The position numbers were made by a program, and so were the translations under genes. Below, one piece after another: positions 23,682 through 32,642 of a stretch of 51,820 bases of DNA (positions are counted from its first letter, which is position 1; the number at the start of each line of letters is the position of its first letter). The notes beneath the pieces were generated by a model. The model was not told the DNA's origin and made no database searches. It saw only the letters and a program-made list of their open reading frames with translations. Origin of the DNA: Akkermansia muciniphila (lineage in GTDB: Bacteria; Verrucomicrobiota; Verrucomicrobiia; Verrucomicrobiales; DEV007). The stretch covers positions 1 through 51,820 of the forward strand of contig CAMCXS010000042.1 of assembly GCA_945883495.1 (NCBI GenBank), read 5' to 3'.

Positions 23682-23960
23682 GATGAAACTCTAGGAGATT
23701 AAGGAATTCGGGGGGGACAGTGCAATCCTCTTTTGATGCAACTACCCGGTCACGGAAAGGTTTGGGATGTGAAAGGGGGGATGAAACCGGACATTGATTT
23801 CAGCCGTCCCCGGCCCGCCAGTTCACCTTGAATTGCCTTTTTGGTCAAGAGCAATCCTCCGCACATCCGTAGAAATCGAAAACTGAAAATCTTTCCGTCT
23901 GGCGCGGACTTTGCTAGCCTCGCGTGGCGCCCTTCCCTTCCCCCCTAATTCTTCGTTTCC

Positions 23961-24446
23961 ATGACTACAATCCCGACCGATCTCGCCCGCGTCGAACCCG
24001 CCACCATGGCTCAACTCGACGACCTCGTGGAGCTCGTCATGGAACTGTTCCGGATTGAACAAGATTTCAAACCAGACCGGGCCAAGCAAGAACAAGGGCT
24101 CCGCCTCATCCTGGAGCAGCCCAGCCGAGGACGCATCTTTATGGTCCGCACGGACCACAAAATCATTGGAATGGTCAACTTGCTCTTCACCATCAGTACT
24201 GCCGAGGGCGGCTTCGTGATCCTCATGGAAGATGTCATCATCCACCCCGACCACCGAGGTCACGGCTATGGCTCAATCCTCATGGAGCATGTATTAAAAT
24301 TCGCCCAGGAGAAGAACTTCCTTCGTATCACCCTTTTGACGGACGCCATCAGTGCCGAGTCCCAGCGGTTCTTCCACAAGTTCGGCTTCGACCGGTCCCA
24401 GATGGTCCCGATGCGCCTCAATCTCGGACCCGGCAAATCCTCATGA
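23961..24446 (+). CDS. GNAT-family N-acetyltransferase
   Basis: Acetyl-CoA dependent acetyltransferase of 161 residues. The acetyl-CoA-binding motif A is VILMEDVIIHPDHRGHGYGS (the R/Q-x-x-G-x-G/A pattern as RGHGYG), followed by MEHVLKFAQEKNFLRITLLTD and the end motif AESQRFFHKFGFDRSQM. The substrate cannot be told. The stop overlaps the start of the next small gene (ATGA). Confidence 0.88.
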   Translation: MTTIPTDLARVEPATMAQLDDLVELVMELFRIEQDFKPDRAKQEQGLRLILEQPSRGRIFMVRTDHKIIGMVNLLFTISTAEGGFVILMEDVIIHPDHRGHGYGSILMEHVLKFAQEKNFLRITLLTDAISAESQRFFHKFGFDRSQMVPMRLNLGPGKSS

Positions 24447-24745
24447 TGATTGCAACCATGCGCGGAGATTCGTTCGGCCAAGGCGCCCATGCCTTGGCTG
24501 CCGGAGAGAACGCTCTAGTGCTCTTCATGCTCGCCCTTCACATCTCGGTCCTCTGCCTAATCTTTCTCGTCGGCTGGTTCACCTGGCGCCGCCGCATCCG
24601 CACCAGTCTTCCCGCTGAAACAGAGGCACTTCTGGAGGAGTTAGAAGCCCCTTCCCGCCCGGTTGACTCCGCCGCCCCAGTTTCTACATGGGAGCGCGAC
24701 GCGGATTGGTGGAAGCCAGAAGCCGCTCAGGATGGGAAGGGATAA
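24443..24745 (+). CDS. small membrane protein
   Basis: Protein of 100 residues with one transmembrane helix (ALVLFMLALHISVLCLIFLV) followed by a basic WFTWRRRIR stretch and an acidic, tryptophan-bearing C-terminal tail, probably cytoplasmic. No known family. It starts on the ATGA that ends the GNAT gene, so the two are probably translated together. Its 3' end overlaps the convergent hydrolase gene by 19 bases. Confidence 0.6.
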   Translation: MMIATMRGDSFGQGAHALAAGENALVLFMLALHISVLCLIFLVGWFTWRRRIRTSLPAETEALLEELEAPSRPVDSAAPVSTWERDADWWKPEAAQDGKG

Positions 24746-25641
24746 GCTGGATAGCCCAGTTCATCGAGCCAGTTACCCGCGATCCGCCAGAGCTCCTCCC
24801 GGTGCGCACCGTGCAAAGGCTCGTGCAATCCGCCCGGGATCTCGTGATGTGCCTTCCGCCGACACGGCATCGTCTCAAAAAGCTCCCGGCTCAACGGTGG
24901 CGGACAAACTTCGTCCGCACTTCCATGCGTCATCAAGACATCCAGCCCCGCCGGCAGTAACGTCGCCGCCACTCGCACCCGCGTCGCCCGCTCAATCATC
25001 TGCGCGCCAAATCCAGCGGTGACCGTGTGGTGCAGCAGACGCTCCTCACTCCCGCCAACTCCGTCCGCCCCCGAGCCCAGCGAACGCTCCCGGCATTGCG
25101 CGGCTCTCACCCCGGTGTCGATCGGCAATCGCGGACACAGCACTCCGGCGATTGCCGCCACCCGCAGCAAAAACTTTGGCTGGCGCCAAGCGGGATCGAC
25201 CAACGGAGAACTCAACCACGCCATCCGGAACAAGCCGGGACGCCGCGCCAAGTAGTCGATGCTCAGATACGCACCGAACGAATGCGCGAACATCCCCAGC
25301 TCCGCGCCGTCCTCCAGCTCGTGCCGCAACTGCACCACCAAGTCATCCAAGAGCTCAATCAGCGCATCCCAACCAGGCACATGCCCCCGTTGCCCTGGGG
25401 AGCGCCCATGCCCGGGAAAATCAACGCCAATTCCCAAAATTCCACGCTCCGCGAAAAAGCGGCCAAGCGCCGAGTACCGGTGCAAATGGTCCCCCAACCC
25501 GTGCACCAGCAACATCCCGGCCACCGGTTTCCCAGGCGGCCGAAACACATGCCTGTAGACCGTGCATCCCGACGGAAAGCGATGCAGTTCCCCCTCTTGC
25601 GTCATGGTCAATTTGACGGGGGCGGGATGGCGCCCCATCAC
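24727..25641 (-). CDS. alpha/beta hydrolase, lysophospholipase/monoacylglycerol lipase type
   Basis: Hydrolase of 304 residues in the Hydrolase_4 (PldB/MGL) style. The oxyanion strand is MLLVHGLGDHLHRY, DFPGHGRSPGQRGHV follows, and the nucleophile elbow is FAHSFGAYL (S121), where the usual first Gly of GxSxG is Ala. The likely acid is D243 in MTHGSADEV, the base H273 in GGLHEPLHG. The substrate is probably a lysolipid or monoacylglycerol. The GTG start overlaps the stop of the FMN reductase gene (GTGA); an ATG directly after it is an equal alternative. Confidence 0.85.
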   Translation of the reverse strand: MMGRHPAPVKLTMTQEGELHRFPSGCTVYRHVFRPPGKPVAGMLLVHGLGDHLHRYSALGRFFAERGILGIGVDFPGHGRSPGQRGHVPGWDALIELLDDLVVQLRHELEDGAELGMFAHSFGAYLSIDYLARRPGLFRMAWLSSPLVDPAWRQPKFLLRVAAIAGVLCPRLPIDTGVRAAQCRERSLGSGADGVGGSEERLLHHTVTAGFGAQMIERATRVRVAATLLPAGLDVLMTHGSADEVCPPPLSRELFETMPCRRKAHHEIPGGLHEPLHGAHREELWRIAGNWLDELGYPAYPFPS

Positions 25642-26219
25642 TCCCCGCCCACTCGAAGCCGTACCAGTTGCTCCACGACCCGGCGCAGCGCCTTCCCCGC
25701 GCGCGGATCCGTCAACCCGCCTTGCTCGTCAAACGCCTGATACGCCTGCGACAGCGCGTATTGCGCGGGCACAACGTAGACACCGATGTTTCCCAAAATC
25801 TCCCGCAGGTGCCGCAACGCCCGGATTCCTCCCAAATTCCCCGGCGATGCCGCGATCAAGGCCGCCGTTTTCCCATCGTATGCTTGCAAGACCGGTTCCG
25901 AATCACTCTCCGCGCGGGAACACCAATCGATCGTATTCTTCAGCAGCGGCGTGATCGAACTGTTGTATTCCGGTGACGCAATCAAGAAGCCGTCGTGCTC
26001 AATCATGAGCGCTTTCAGCCGCTTTGCCGCTTCTGGCAACCCGTTCGCATCCTCCCAGTCTCCGTCGTAAAGCGGCATCGGATATTCCGCCAAATCAACC
26101 TCCGTCACCTCCGCGCCCGCCTCCCGCGCCAACTGGACGGCACAATGCAGCAACTTGCAATTCACGGAGTCGCGACGCGCACTCCCAGCCATAGCGAGGA
26201 TTTTCGGAACGGTTTCCAC
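25638..26219 (-). CDS. NADPH-dependent FMN reductase family protein
   Basis: Flavodoxin-like oxidoreductase of 193 residues with a GTG start. The phosphate-binding loop is AGSARRDSVN (11-20), and SPEYNSSITPLLKNTIDW is the conserved family motif contacting the flavin. ASPGNLGGIRALRHLR continues the NADPH_FMN_red pattern. The role is reduction of flavin, quinone, azo or metal substrates in the cytoplasm. It precedes and overlaps the hydrolase gene by four bases. Confidence 0.9.
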   Translation of the reverse strand: METVPKILAMAGSARRDSVNCKLLHCAVQLAREAGAEVTEVDLAEYPMPLYDGDWEDANGLPEAAKRLKALMIEHDGFLIASPEYNSSITPLLKNTIDWCSRAESDSEPVLQAYDGKTAALIAASPGNLGGIRALRHLREILGNIGVYVVPAQYALSQAYQAFDEQGGLTDPRAGKALRRVVEQLVRLRVGGE

Positions 26220-26261
26220 CAGCGTTTGACGCCGGACCCCATCATCGCCTTACTTGGAACG

Positions 26262-26732
26262 ATGCCGGCCATTGAGAAATCCGCCATCATTGCCACCGTC
26301 CGCGCTCACCTCCAGGCCCAGTACGATCGCATCGTCGGCGCCGCCCTCGAAGCGCGGGGCTACGCCACCGATCCTGGCAGCAAGGCGGAGTCCAAATACG
26401 ATACCCGCAGCCTCGAAGCCGCCTATCTCGCCATCGGTCAGGCCGAAAAAGCCGACGAACTCGCCGAAGCCCTCGCGGATTTCGATACCTTCGACTGGCC
26501 AAGCTTCCCGCCGGACGGCCGGATCGCTCTCGGCGCTTTGGTGGAGTTGGACTTTGATGGGGATCGCGTCTTTTGCCTCATCGGTCCCGGGGGCGGAGGC
26601 GTCTCTTGCCGCTTCGAGGGCGTCGAGGTCACCGTCGTGACCATCCAAGCCCCGCTCTACGCCCGCATCGCGAGCCGCCAAGCGGGCGATCTACTTCCCG
26701 GCCCCGCGCTCCGCATTCTCTCCGTCTGCTGA
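26262..26732 (+). CDS. GreA/GreB C-terminal (FKBP-like) domain protein
   Basis: Protein of 156 residues. The C-terminal half (RIALGALVELDFDGDRVFCL, then IGPGGGGV ... VVTIQAPLYARIASRQAGDLL) matches the FKBP-like RNA-polymerase-binding domain of Gre factors, including the closing SPL-x-x-A-L-x-G-K-x-x-G-D pattern as APLYARIASRQAGDLL. The N-terminal part is helical but lacks the long acidic-tipped Gre coiled coil, so it may bind RNA polymerase without stimulating cleavage. Its end overlaps the convergent membrane gene by 42 bases. Confidence 0.65.
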   Translation: MPAIEKSAIIATVRAHLQAQYDRIVGAALEARGYATDPGSKAESKYDTRSLEAAYLAIGQAEKADELAEALADFDTFDWPSFPPDGRIALGALVELDFDGDRVFCLIGPGGGGVSCRFEGVEVTVVTIQAPLYARIASRQAGDLLPGPALRILSVC

Positions 26733-27503
26733 CTTCCCCTCGAGATACCTCCCGGCCAAAACCAACCCCGCGAGCGGCGCCAGCACCGAGAGCAGCTGCA
26801 CCCCGGCCAAGCCAATCATTCCCAAAAACGCGCTAGTCGTCATCACGAGGGCCCAACGAGGTGGCCAAAGAATCAGCGTCGCCAACAGCCCCTCGCTTAC
26901 GATCACCCCTCGGGCAAACCACCCGGAACACGCTCGCAGCGTCTCGTCACTCCAATTTGCCCGCATCCAATCAAACGGGAAGTACGGCTTCTGTACCACG
27001 TAGAGCTGATAAAACGCTTCCCCATTCCAGTAATCCGGAGTCAGCTTGCCAATCACTCCGCCCAAAAAACAGAGCCCCACGATCCCCTGCCCCAGCGCGA
27101 TCGCATGCCGCTCCACTCCCACATTCCCGTCCTCAATCCGCCGGGCCCACCACACCAACCAGAGCGCGCTCCAGAACGCCGCGGCATAGCTCGCGTCGTT
27201 GTAACTGGCAATGTGCCCCAGCAACCCCAACGCGCAAAGCACCAGCCCCACCGCCAGCCCACGGAGCACCCGCACGTCCGCCACCCCAAATCCCGCCCCG
27301 CCCCCTAGCGCCAGCACGAACATCCCGAGCGCCACGCCGGGATTCCGCATCGCCTCCGGAAACAGCCAATGTTCCGTGATGGGAGTCTCCAACCCCGCCA
27401 GGAACAGCCGCGTATTCTCGACCGTGTTCACGAACCAGCCAATGAGCCACCCCGCCAAGGCGATCCTCCAGGCCTTCCGCCGGATCTGAACACGTAACGT
27501 CAT
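26691..27503 (-). CDS. polytopic membrane protein, possibly HTTM-like
   Basis: Protein of 270 residues with about six hydrophobic segments (for example ALAGWLIGWFV, ALGMFVLALGGGAG, GLAVGLVLCALGLLGHIA, GLVLAGRYL). The stretch YNDASYAAAFWSALWLVWW and VVQKPYFPFDWMRANWSDET are the most distinctive. The topology recalls HTTM/DoxX-like membrane proteins, but I cannot confirm a family. Its start overlaps the stop of the gene before by four bases (ATGA), so the two form a pair. Confidence 0.65.
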   Translation of the reverse strand: MTLRVQIRRKAWRIALAGWLIGWFVNTVENTRLFLAGLETPITEHWLFPEAMRNPGVALGMFVLALGGGAGFGVADVRVLRGLAVGLVLCALGLLGHIASYNDASYAAAFWSALWLVWWARRIEDGNVGVERHAIALGQGIVGLCFLGGVIGKLTPDYWNGEAFYQLYVVQKPYFPFDWMRANWSDETLRACSGWFARGVIVSEGLLATLILWPPRWALVMTTSAFLGMIGLAGVQLLSVLAPLAGLVLAGRYLEGKSADGENAERGAGK

Positions 27504-28000
27504 GGCCCCGGCGTTACAAACCGCTCCTCCACCAAACTCATCCGGAATTCGCCTCCTGCTTCGGGTTGCACCCGCGTCTTAGTCAGCAATTCCCGCCCCC
27601 GGTAACGCGACCGGCAATACAGATAGAACGCTTCACTCCCCAATCCGCGCCGCCGCGCAAAGGTAAACAGCCGCGGCGGATAATGATTTACCCAAGTCGC
27701 CCCGGAAAACGCCTCCCCTACCGCTAAGTCCTCCGAGCTCAGCCGGTATTCATTGCCGAACGAATACATCGCCGGCACCACTTGTTGCGGTAACCACCGC
27801 CAATAACTCACCGTCGTCAGGTGGAACCGCCGCATCACCGTCGCTGTCACCCCAGGCAGCAACGGCAGCAGCAGGATCCAAAGACTCACGAGCGCCAACG
27901 TCCCGTAAAAAAGCCGAGTCGGTCCTCGCCGTCCCTCCGCGCCACCACGCCTCCAGGCCGCCACCAAGGCGATCTTCTCGCTCCACGCGTCTCGTTCCAT
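27500..28000 (-). CDS. membrane-anchored protein of unknown function
   Basis: Protein of 166 residues with one hydrophobic helix (LFYGTLALVSLWILLLPLLPG) preceded by a basic cytoplasmic end and followed by about 110 extracytoplasmic residues (WRWLPQQVVPAMYSFGNEYR, YPPRLFTFARRRGLG). No family recognised. It is translationally coupled with the polytopic membrane gene and is divergent from the DUF1080-esterase gene. Confidence 0.6.
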   Translation of the reverse strand: MERDAWSEKIALVAAWRRGGAEGRRGPTRLFYGTLALVSLWILLLPLLPGVTATVMRRFHLTTVSYWRWLPQQVVPAMYSFGNEYRLSSEDLAVGEAFSGATWVNHYPPRLFTFARRRGLGSEAFYLYCRSRYRGRELLTKTRVQPEAGGEFRMSLVEERFVTPGP

Positions 28001-28065
28001 GCCCCCTCATTCTGACACATTCGAAAGACCAGGGAAAGCTCCCACGTGATCCCGGAACCCCTACG

Positions 28066-29691
28066 ATGAATTCGCGTCCCATCGCTCTCCTCATCCTGCT
28101 CCCTCTCGGTCTCGCCTCCGCTTGGGCGCAATCCGCAGCTCCCTCCCCAACCCCGCCCAAAGGCTTCCGCGCCCTCTTCAACGGCACCGATCTCTCCGGA
28201 TGGCACGGGCTCGATCCCCACCAAGTCGCCAAACTCGACGGCCAAGCCCGCGAGGCCAAGCTCAAGGCCATGCGCGACGACTTCGCCAATCACTGGCGCG
28301 CCGAAAACGGCGAACTCGTTAACTCCGGCACCGGCCCCTATGCCGCCACCGATGCCGATCTCGGCGATATCGAACTCCTCCTCGAATACAGAACCGTCCC
28401 CGGCGCCGACAGCGGAATCTACCTTCGCGGCACGCCCCAGGTCCAAATCTGGGATCCAAATCAAAAGGACGATCCCAAGAACCCCACCCGCAAGCCCCGG
28501 CTCGGCTCCGGCGGCCTCTTCAACAATTCCCCAAGCTGGCCGGGCCGCGATCCCCTGGTCCGCGCCGACAAGCCCTTCGGCGAGTGGAATAGCTTCCGCA
28601 TCCGCCAGATCGGCGCCCGCACTTGGGTTTGGCTCAACGGCAAACTCGTCGTCGATGGCCAGGATCTGGAAAATTACTGGGACCGCAACCAACCGCTCCC
28701 GGCCCAAGGTCCAATCATGCTGCAAACCCACGGTGGCGAAATTCGCTGGCGCAACATCTACGTCCGCGACATCCCGGAGGAAGAAGCGCAACGCATCGCC
28801 GCCGCCGCTCCCCCGATCCCCAAACCCACCCTGTTCGATGTCGCCTACGGCCCGCACCGCAAGCAGGTCGTGCACTTCTGGAAAGCGTCGTCGGACAAAC
28901 CAACACCCCTCCTTTTCTATGTCCACGGCGGCGGCTGGCGCAGCGGCAATCGCCTCAGCGGCGTCGCCCCTCTCCTCTCCCAGTTTCTCCAAGCCGGCAT
29001 TTCCGTCGTCTCCGTGGAATACCGCTTCACCGATGAAGCCACCGCCGATGGAGTCGTTCCGCCGGTAAAGGGCCCGCTCCACGATGCAGCGCGCGCCCTG
29101 CAATTCGTCCGAAGCAAGGCCGCGGAGTGGAACATCGACAAAACCCGCATCGGCGCCAGCGGTGGTTCCGCAGGGGCCTGCACCTCGCTTTGGCTCGCTT
29201 TCCATCCCGACCTGGCGGATCCCAACAGCAGTGATCCGATCGCCCGGGAATCAACTCGCCTCCTTTGCGCGGCAGTCAACGGCGCGCAAACCACCCTCGA
29301 TCCGCGGCAAATGAAGGATTGGACGCCAAACAGCAAATACGGCGGCCACGCCTTTGGCTTCACCGGGGATCCCGCCACGAAACTGTCCCAATTCGACGAA
29401 TTCCTCGCCAAACGCGACACCATCCTCCCCTGGATCGCCGAATACTCTCCCTACGCCCTGGTGAGCTCCGACGATCCGCCAGTTTATCTCTTCTACAAGG
29501 CCGCCCCAGCCCTGGGCCAAGAACAGAAAGACCCCACCCACACCGCGAACTTCGGAGTCAAGCTCCAAGAGCATTGTCAATCCAACGGCGTGGAGTGCGA
29601 ACTCGTCTACCCTGGTTCCCCCAACGTGGTGCATGCCACGGCGGCGGATTATCTCTTAAGCGAACTCACCCGCGCGGATCGCGGAAATTGA
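28066..29691 (+). CDS. exported DUF1080 (3-keto-disaccharide hydrolase) and alpha/beta esterase fusion
   Basis: Secreted two-domain protein of 541 residues. A signal peptide (ALLILLPLGLASAWAQ) is followed by a DUF1080 domain (about 35-245: FRALFNGTDLSGWHG, DSGIYLRGTPQVQIWD, GEWNSFRIRQIGARTWVWLNG). A BD-FAE/esterase domain follows (about 260-540: LLFYVHGGGWRSGN, oxyanion; IGASGGSAGA, nucleophile S368; late NVVHAT, likely base). DUF1080 proteins bind or cleave oxidised sugars; the esterase part would remove acyl groups. The fusion suggests one enzyme for an esterified glycan in the periplasm or outside. Convergent with the ThuA gene 20 bases away. Confidence 0.85.
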   Translation: MNSRPIALLILLPLGLASAWAQSAAPSPTPPKGFRALFNGTDLSGWHGLDPHQVAKLDGQAREAKLKAMRDDFANHWRAENGELVNSGTGPYAATDADLGDIELLLEYRTVPGADSGIYLRGTPQVQIWDPNQKDDPKNPTRKPRLGSGGLFNNSPSWPGRDPLVRADKPFGEWNSFRIRQIGARTWVWLNGKLVVDGQDLENYWDRNQPLPAQGPIMLQTHGGEIRWRNIYVRDIPEEEAQRIAAAAPPIPKPTLFDVAYGPHRKQVVHFWKASSDKPTPLLFYVHGGGWRSGNRLSGVAPLLSQFLQAGISVVSVEYRFTDEATADGVVPPVKGPLHDAARALQFVRSKAAEWNIDKTRIGASGGSAGACTSLWLAFHPDLADPNSSDPIARESTRLLCAAVNGAQTTLDPRQMKDWTPNSKYGGHAFGFTGDPATKLSQFDEFLAKRDTILPWIAEYSPYALVSSDDPPVYLFYKAAPALGQEQKDPTHTANFGVKLQEHCQSNGVECELVYPGSPNVVHATAADYLLSELTRADRGN

Positions 29692-29710
29692 GGGTTGCGA
29701 GTCCACTCCA

Positions 29711-30547
29711 TCACTCCCTCCCCGTCACCCAAAGTAAAGCGCGGCAGACAAGATCGAGATACCGGGCGTCGCCCACCGTGTCGTTGTTGTGGCCGATCGT
29801 AGTGCTGAAAATCCGGGTCTTGCCGGGCCCAAATTCGTTGGTCCAGGCGACCACCGCTTCCACTTCCTTGGCCGGTTGCTCCGGCTCGCCCGGCTTCGCT
29901 TTCGGCTTTTGCGATTGCTTGCCTTTGGCGATGGGATGGCCAGTGAGGACTTGGATGTTGTTGTAAAGTTCCTCGTTGATCGTCGTCCATCCAGAGAGCC
30001 CTTTTGCGATGGGGTGCTCCGCGTCCACATAGCTGATGTCAATCGGCGATTGCGGTCCGTGGCCGGTGGATTGCAGGCCCAGCATTTCAAACCAACCGGC
30101 GTTGTCGGCACCGGCAGCGACCGGTTCGCGGAAGTTCCCCCAACGATAGCTGTGCATCGCGCAGTGCAGATTCACCGCTGGGACCCCGTTGCGATGCGCA
30201 TCGAGGATACACTTCACGTAGGCTGGATCGGTGACGTCCGCGGAACATTCGTCGTGGATCACGACGTCGTAGCCGTTCGCCCAGTTCTCCGAGTTGTAGA
30301 TTTCAAAAGTCGCTTTGGTCGATTTATCCGGGTTGTGGACGATCTCGACCTGGGCATCAAGCCGCGCTTCGATACCTTCTTTGAGGAGCAGGGTCTGCGT
30401 CGCGTAATCATGACAGCAACCGCCGGCTACCAGCAAGACTTTGAGCTGCTTGGGCGCATTCTGGGCCTGAGCAAAGAGCAGCGTCCCGGCCACGGCAATA
30501 CCGGCCAACGGGAGGAGCAGGAAGAGGGGTTTTCTTGAGAAACTCAT
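29711..30547 (-). CDS. exported ThuA-domain protein
   Basis: Protein of 278 residues with an N-terminal signal or anchor (LFLLLPLAGIAVAGTLLFAQA) and a ThuA (glutamine-amidotransferase-like) domain. The pattern VLLVAGGCCHDY, YDVVIHDECSADV, GVPAVNLHCAMHSYRWG and FGPGKTRIFSTTIGHNNDTV is typical, including the closing GHN. ThuA proteins take part in sugar or glycoside use, and many act with 3-keto-glycoside enzymes such as the DUF1080 gene next door. Its start overlaps the photolyase stop (ATGA). Confidence 0.88.
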   Translation of the reverse strand: MSFSRKPLFLLLPLAGIAVAGTLLFAQAQNAPKQLKVLLVAGGCCHDYATQTLLLKEGIEARLDAQVEIVHNPDKSTKATFEIYNSENWANGYDVVIHDECSADVTDPAYVKCILDAHRNGVPAVNLHCAMHSYRWGNFREPVAAGADNAGWFEMLGLQSTGHGPQSPIDISYVDAEHPIAKGLSGWTTINEELYNNIQVLTGHPIAKGKQSQKPKAKPGEPEQPAKEVEAVVAWTNEFGPGKTRIFSTTIGHNNDTVGDARYLDLVCRALLWVTGRE

Positions 30548-32244
30548 GATGCACCTATCTCAGGCGGAATCCGCTCATCCGGCAAGCAGGAATCGAACAA
30601 CTCCATCTGCAACGGCCGCGCCGGGTCCGCTGCCGCCACTTTCTTCTTCCCCCGGCTTGTTCCCAATCCGCGTTCCCGCCATTCCGCGCGAACTGCCCGG
30701 GCCCCGCCGGTGGAGGGGCGCTTCCGGGATCCGTGGGTGACGTAAACCCGCCGCGCCTCGGAACGCGCGTCCTCGCGTCGACGCACCTCGCTGATCTTCG
30801 CTTTGGCTTCGCGGCAGGCTTGAGCGTGATCGACCACCGGTGCGGGATACTCGTGGCCGATCCGGCAACTAGACCGGCGTTGCACCTCGGCCGGCATCTT
30901 CTCCGGTTGAGCCAAGAACGCCACCGGCACCCGTTCCAACTCCGGCAGCCAGCGCCGCACGAAGACGCCATGCGGATCTTGGTCAATGAGCTGCTTGGCC
31001 GGAGAGTAAATCCTCACGGCGTTGATCCCCGTGGTGCCGCTTTGCATCTGAAACTGACTGAAGTGAATCCCCGGCTCGAAATCCAGGAAGTGCCGCGCCA
31101 GCCAAACCGAAGTGGGCCGCCAGTGCAACCAGAGGTGATAACTCGCGAAACTCACCAGCATGGCCCGCATCCGGAAGTTGAGCCAGCCAGTCACGCGGAC
31201 GCTGCGGATGCAGGCATCGATCATCGGATACCCCGTGCAGCCTTCCGTCCAGGCTTGGAATCGCCTCTGCCCCTCCGCGGATTCGGTAAACTCTTCGCGA
31301 AGGCCGTTGTAGACCGCCGAGAAATTGGAGAACTCAATGCCCGGCTCGGTTTCCAGCTTCTGCATGAAGTGGCAGTGCCAACGCAAGCGGGCCTCAAAAC
31401 TGGTGAGCGACCCGAACCAGCGCCGATCCACCGGCAATCCGCGCAGCCGTTCCTCGGCCAAGGCCTCACGCCGTTGCCGGCTCGCCTGGGCCACGGTCCG
31501 CACCGACAGGCAACCCCACGCCAGATATGGGCTGAGCCGCGAACAGGCCGTCCACCCCGTGAGCGGGCTCGACATCTCCTTCCGGTAATTCACCCCGCGC
31601 CCGGCCAAAAAGCTGTCCAGCGTAGCCCAAGCGGCCTCTTCTCCACCACGCTGCGCTTCCCGCTTGGTGGCGACGCCGAGTCCGGCCGCTTCCGGAGTGA
31701 GAAAATCCCCCGGATCGAACCGGAAGTTCCCCGGACCAAAACGCGCCGGAGCGGTCGCGCACGGCAGGCTCATGGTGCGTTCCCACGCCTCGGACCAGCC
31801 ATCCCGGGATCGCAACCGGCGGATCACCCCGTCTTGCCGAAACTCGTGCCACTCAATCCCCGTCTCCCGGCACCAACGCCCCACCCGCTGATCACGCCGG
31901 AAGGTGATCAAGTTTCCCGTCTCCTCATGACTCCAGAGCCGCGCGAACCTAGTCTGGCGTTGCAATTCTACCAGCACAGCCACGGCTTCCCCGGTCCGGA
32001 CCAGAAGTTCCCCACCCCGGCTCCGCAATGCCTCCCTCAGTTCCCGAAGCGATTCGTTGATAAAAACGAGGTGAGATGCCTCGAACTCCGGCGAGTAGAG
32101 GAGTTCCGGCTCGTAGAGATAGAACCCCAGAACCGGCCCACGCCGCGCCGCCTCGGCTAACGGCCAATGATCCGCAAGCCGCAGATCCCGCTTGAACCAA
32201 ACGATCTCGGGAATGGGATCAGACGTCGGCATCGGCATCGGCAT
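30544..32244 (-). CDS. cryptochrome/photolyase family FAD protein
   Basis: Flavoprotein of about 566 residues. The N-terminal photolyase alpha/beta domain ([20 protein letters not shown]) is followed by the helical FAD domain (about 230-440: [77 protein letters not shown]). About 90 extra Arg/Lys-rich residues end the protein. The order fits DNA photolyases and related cryptochromes; repair versus light-sensing cannot be decided. Three in-frame ATGs lie inside a hexamer repeat; I use the first. Cluster with a DUF2256-DUF3253 gene and an FAD oxidoreductase gene upstream. Confidence 0.88.
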   Translation of the reverse strand: MPMPMPTSDPIPEIVWFKRDLRLADHWPLAEAARRGPVLGFYLYEPELLYSPEFEASHLVFINESLRELREALRSRGGELLVRTGEAVAVLVELQRQTRFARLWSHEETGNLITFRRDQRVGRWCRETGIEWHEFRQDGVIRRLRSRDGWSEAWERTMSLPCATAPARFGPGNFRFDPGDFLTPEAAGLGVATKREAQRGGEEAAWATLDSFLAGRGVNYRKEMSSPLTGWTACSRLSPYLAWGCLSVRTVAQASRQRREALAEERLRGLPVDRRWFGSLTSFEARLRWHCHFMQKLETEPGIEFSNFSAVYNGLREEFTESAEGQRRFQAWTEGCTGYPMIDACIRSVRVTGWLNFRMRAMLVSFASYHLWLHWRPTSVWLARHFLDFEPGIHFSQFQMQSGTTGINAVRIYSPAKQLIDQDPHGVFVRRWLPELERVPVAFLAQPEKMPAEVQRRSSCRIGHEYPAPVVDHAQACREAKAKISEVRRREDARSEARRVYVTHGSRKRPSTGGARAVRAEWRERGLGTSRGKKKVAAADPARPLQMELFDSCLPDERIPPEIGAS

Positions 32245-32638
32245 CGCCAATTTGAAATCGGATCGGCCCGGCGGCCGTGCCGGGAGTCACCGGCTCACCA
32301 CCTTGGGTGCATCGCAACGCGCCTCGGCGCACCAACGCGGCCCCAACGGCCCGGACCTGCGGCATCAACGTCCGCCAACCTTCCACATCCAAGGCACGGG
32401 CGGCCTCGGACGGACAAAACGTTTTCCCAGCGCCGCGCTGCACCGCGAGCCGGAGCAGCACCGCCTCGATGTCTCCCGTCGCCACGCCCGTTCCACCCCG
32501 CGGCGTTCCACGGCGGCAGGCATCGCTGCAAAACACGACGGTTTCCCAGTGCCGCTCCCATTTTTTCCGCCATGTGAACTCCCGTCCGCAAACCCGGCAG
32601 GTTTTGGAGGGAAGATGCTCCTTTTTGACGCCTCGCAT
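32219..32638 (-). CDS. DUF2256-DUF3253 fusion protein
   Basis: Protein of 139 residues. The N-terminal DUF2256 part is a zinc-finger-like segment, [20 protein letters not shown], then [10 protein letters not shown] (C14, C17, C37, C41). The C-terminal DUF3253 part is winged-helix-like ([40 protein letters not shown]). Both domains often travel with photolyases and cryptochromes, and here the gene overlaps the photolyase gene by 26 bases and follows the oxidoreductase gene by four. I start at MRGVKK; the longer frame lies in the upstream gene. Confidence 0.8.
   Translation of the reverse strand: MRGVKKEHLPSKTCRVCGREFTWRKKWERHWETVVFCSDACRRGTPRGGTGVATGDIEAVLLRLAVQRGAGKTFCPSEAARALDVEGWRTLMPQVRAVGAALVRRGALRCTQGGEPVTPGTAAGPIRFQIGDADADADV
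32228..32245. repeat. three GGCATC hexamers in the overlap of two genes
   Basis: Three exact copies of GGCATC (GATGCC on the coding strand). In the DUF2256-DUF3253 gene they encode the Asp-Ala tail; in the photolyase gene they encode Met-Pro repeats that supply three consecutive possible start codons. A change of one copy would keep both frames. Confidence 0.75.
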
Positions 32639-32642
32639 CGGA

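Noticed and set aside
30733-32160. 475-codon frame antisense to the photolyase gene
   Set aside because: Composition is Pro/Arg/His rich, with no domain, and the photolyase frame is convincing.
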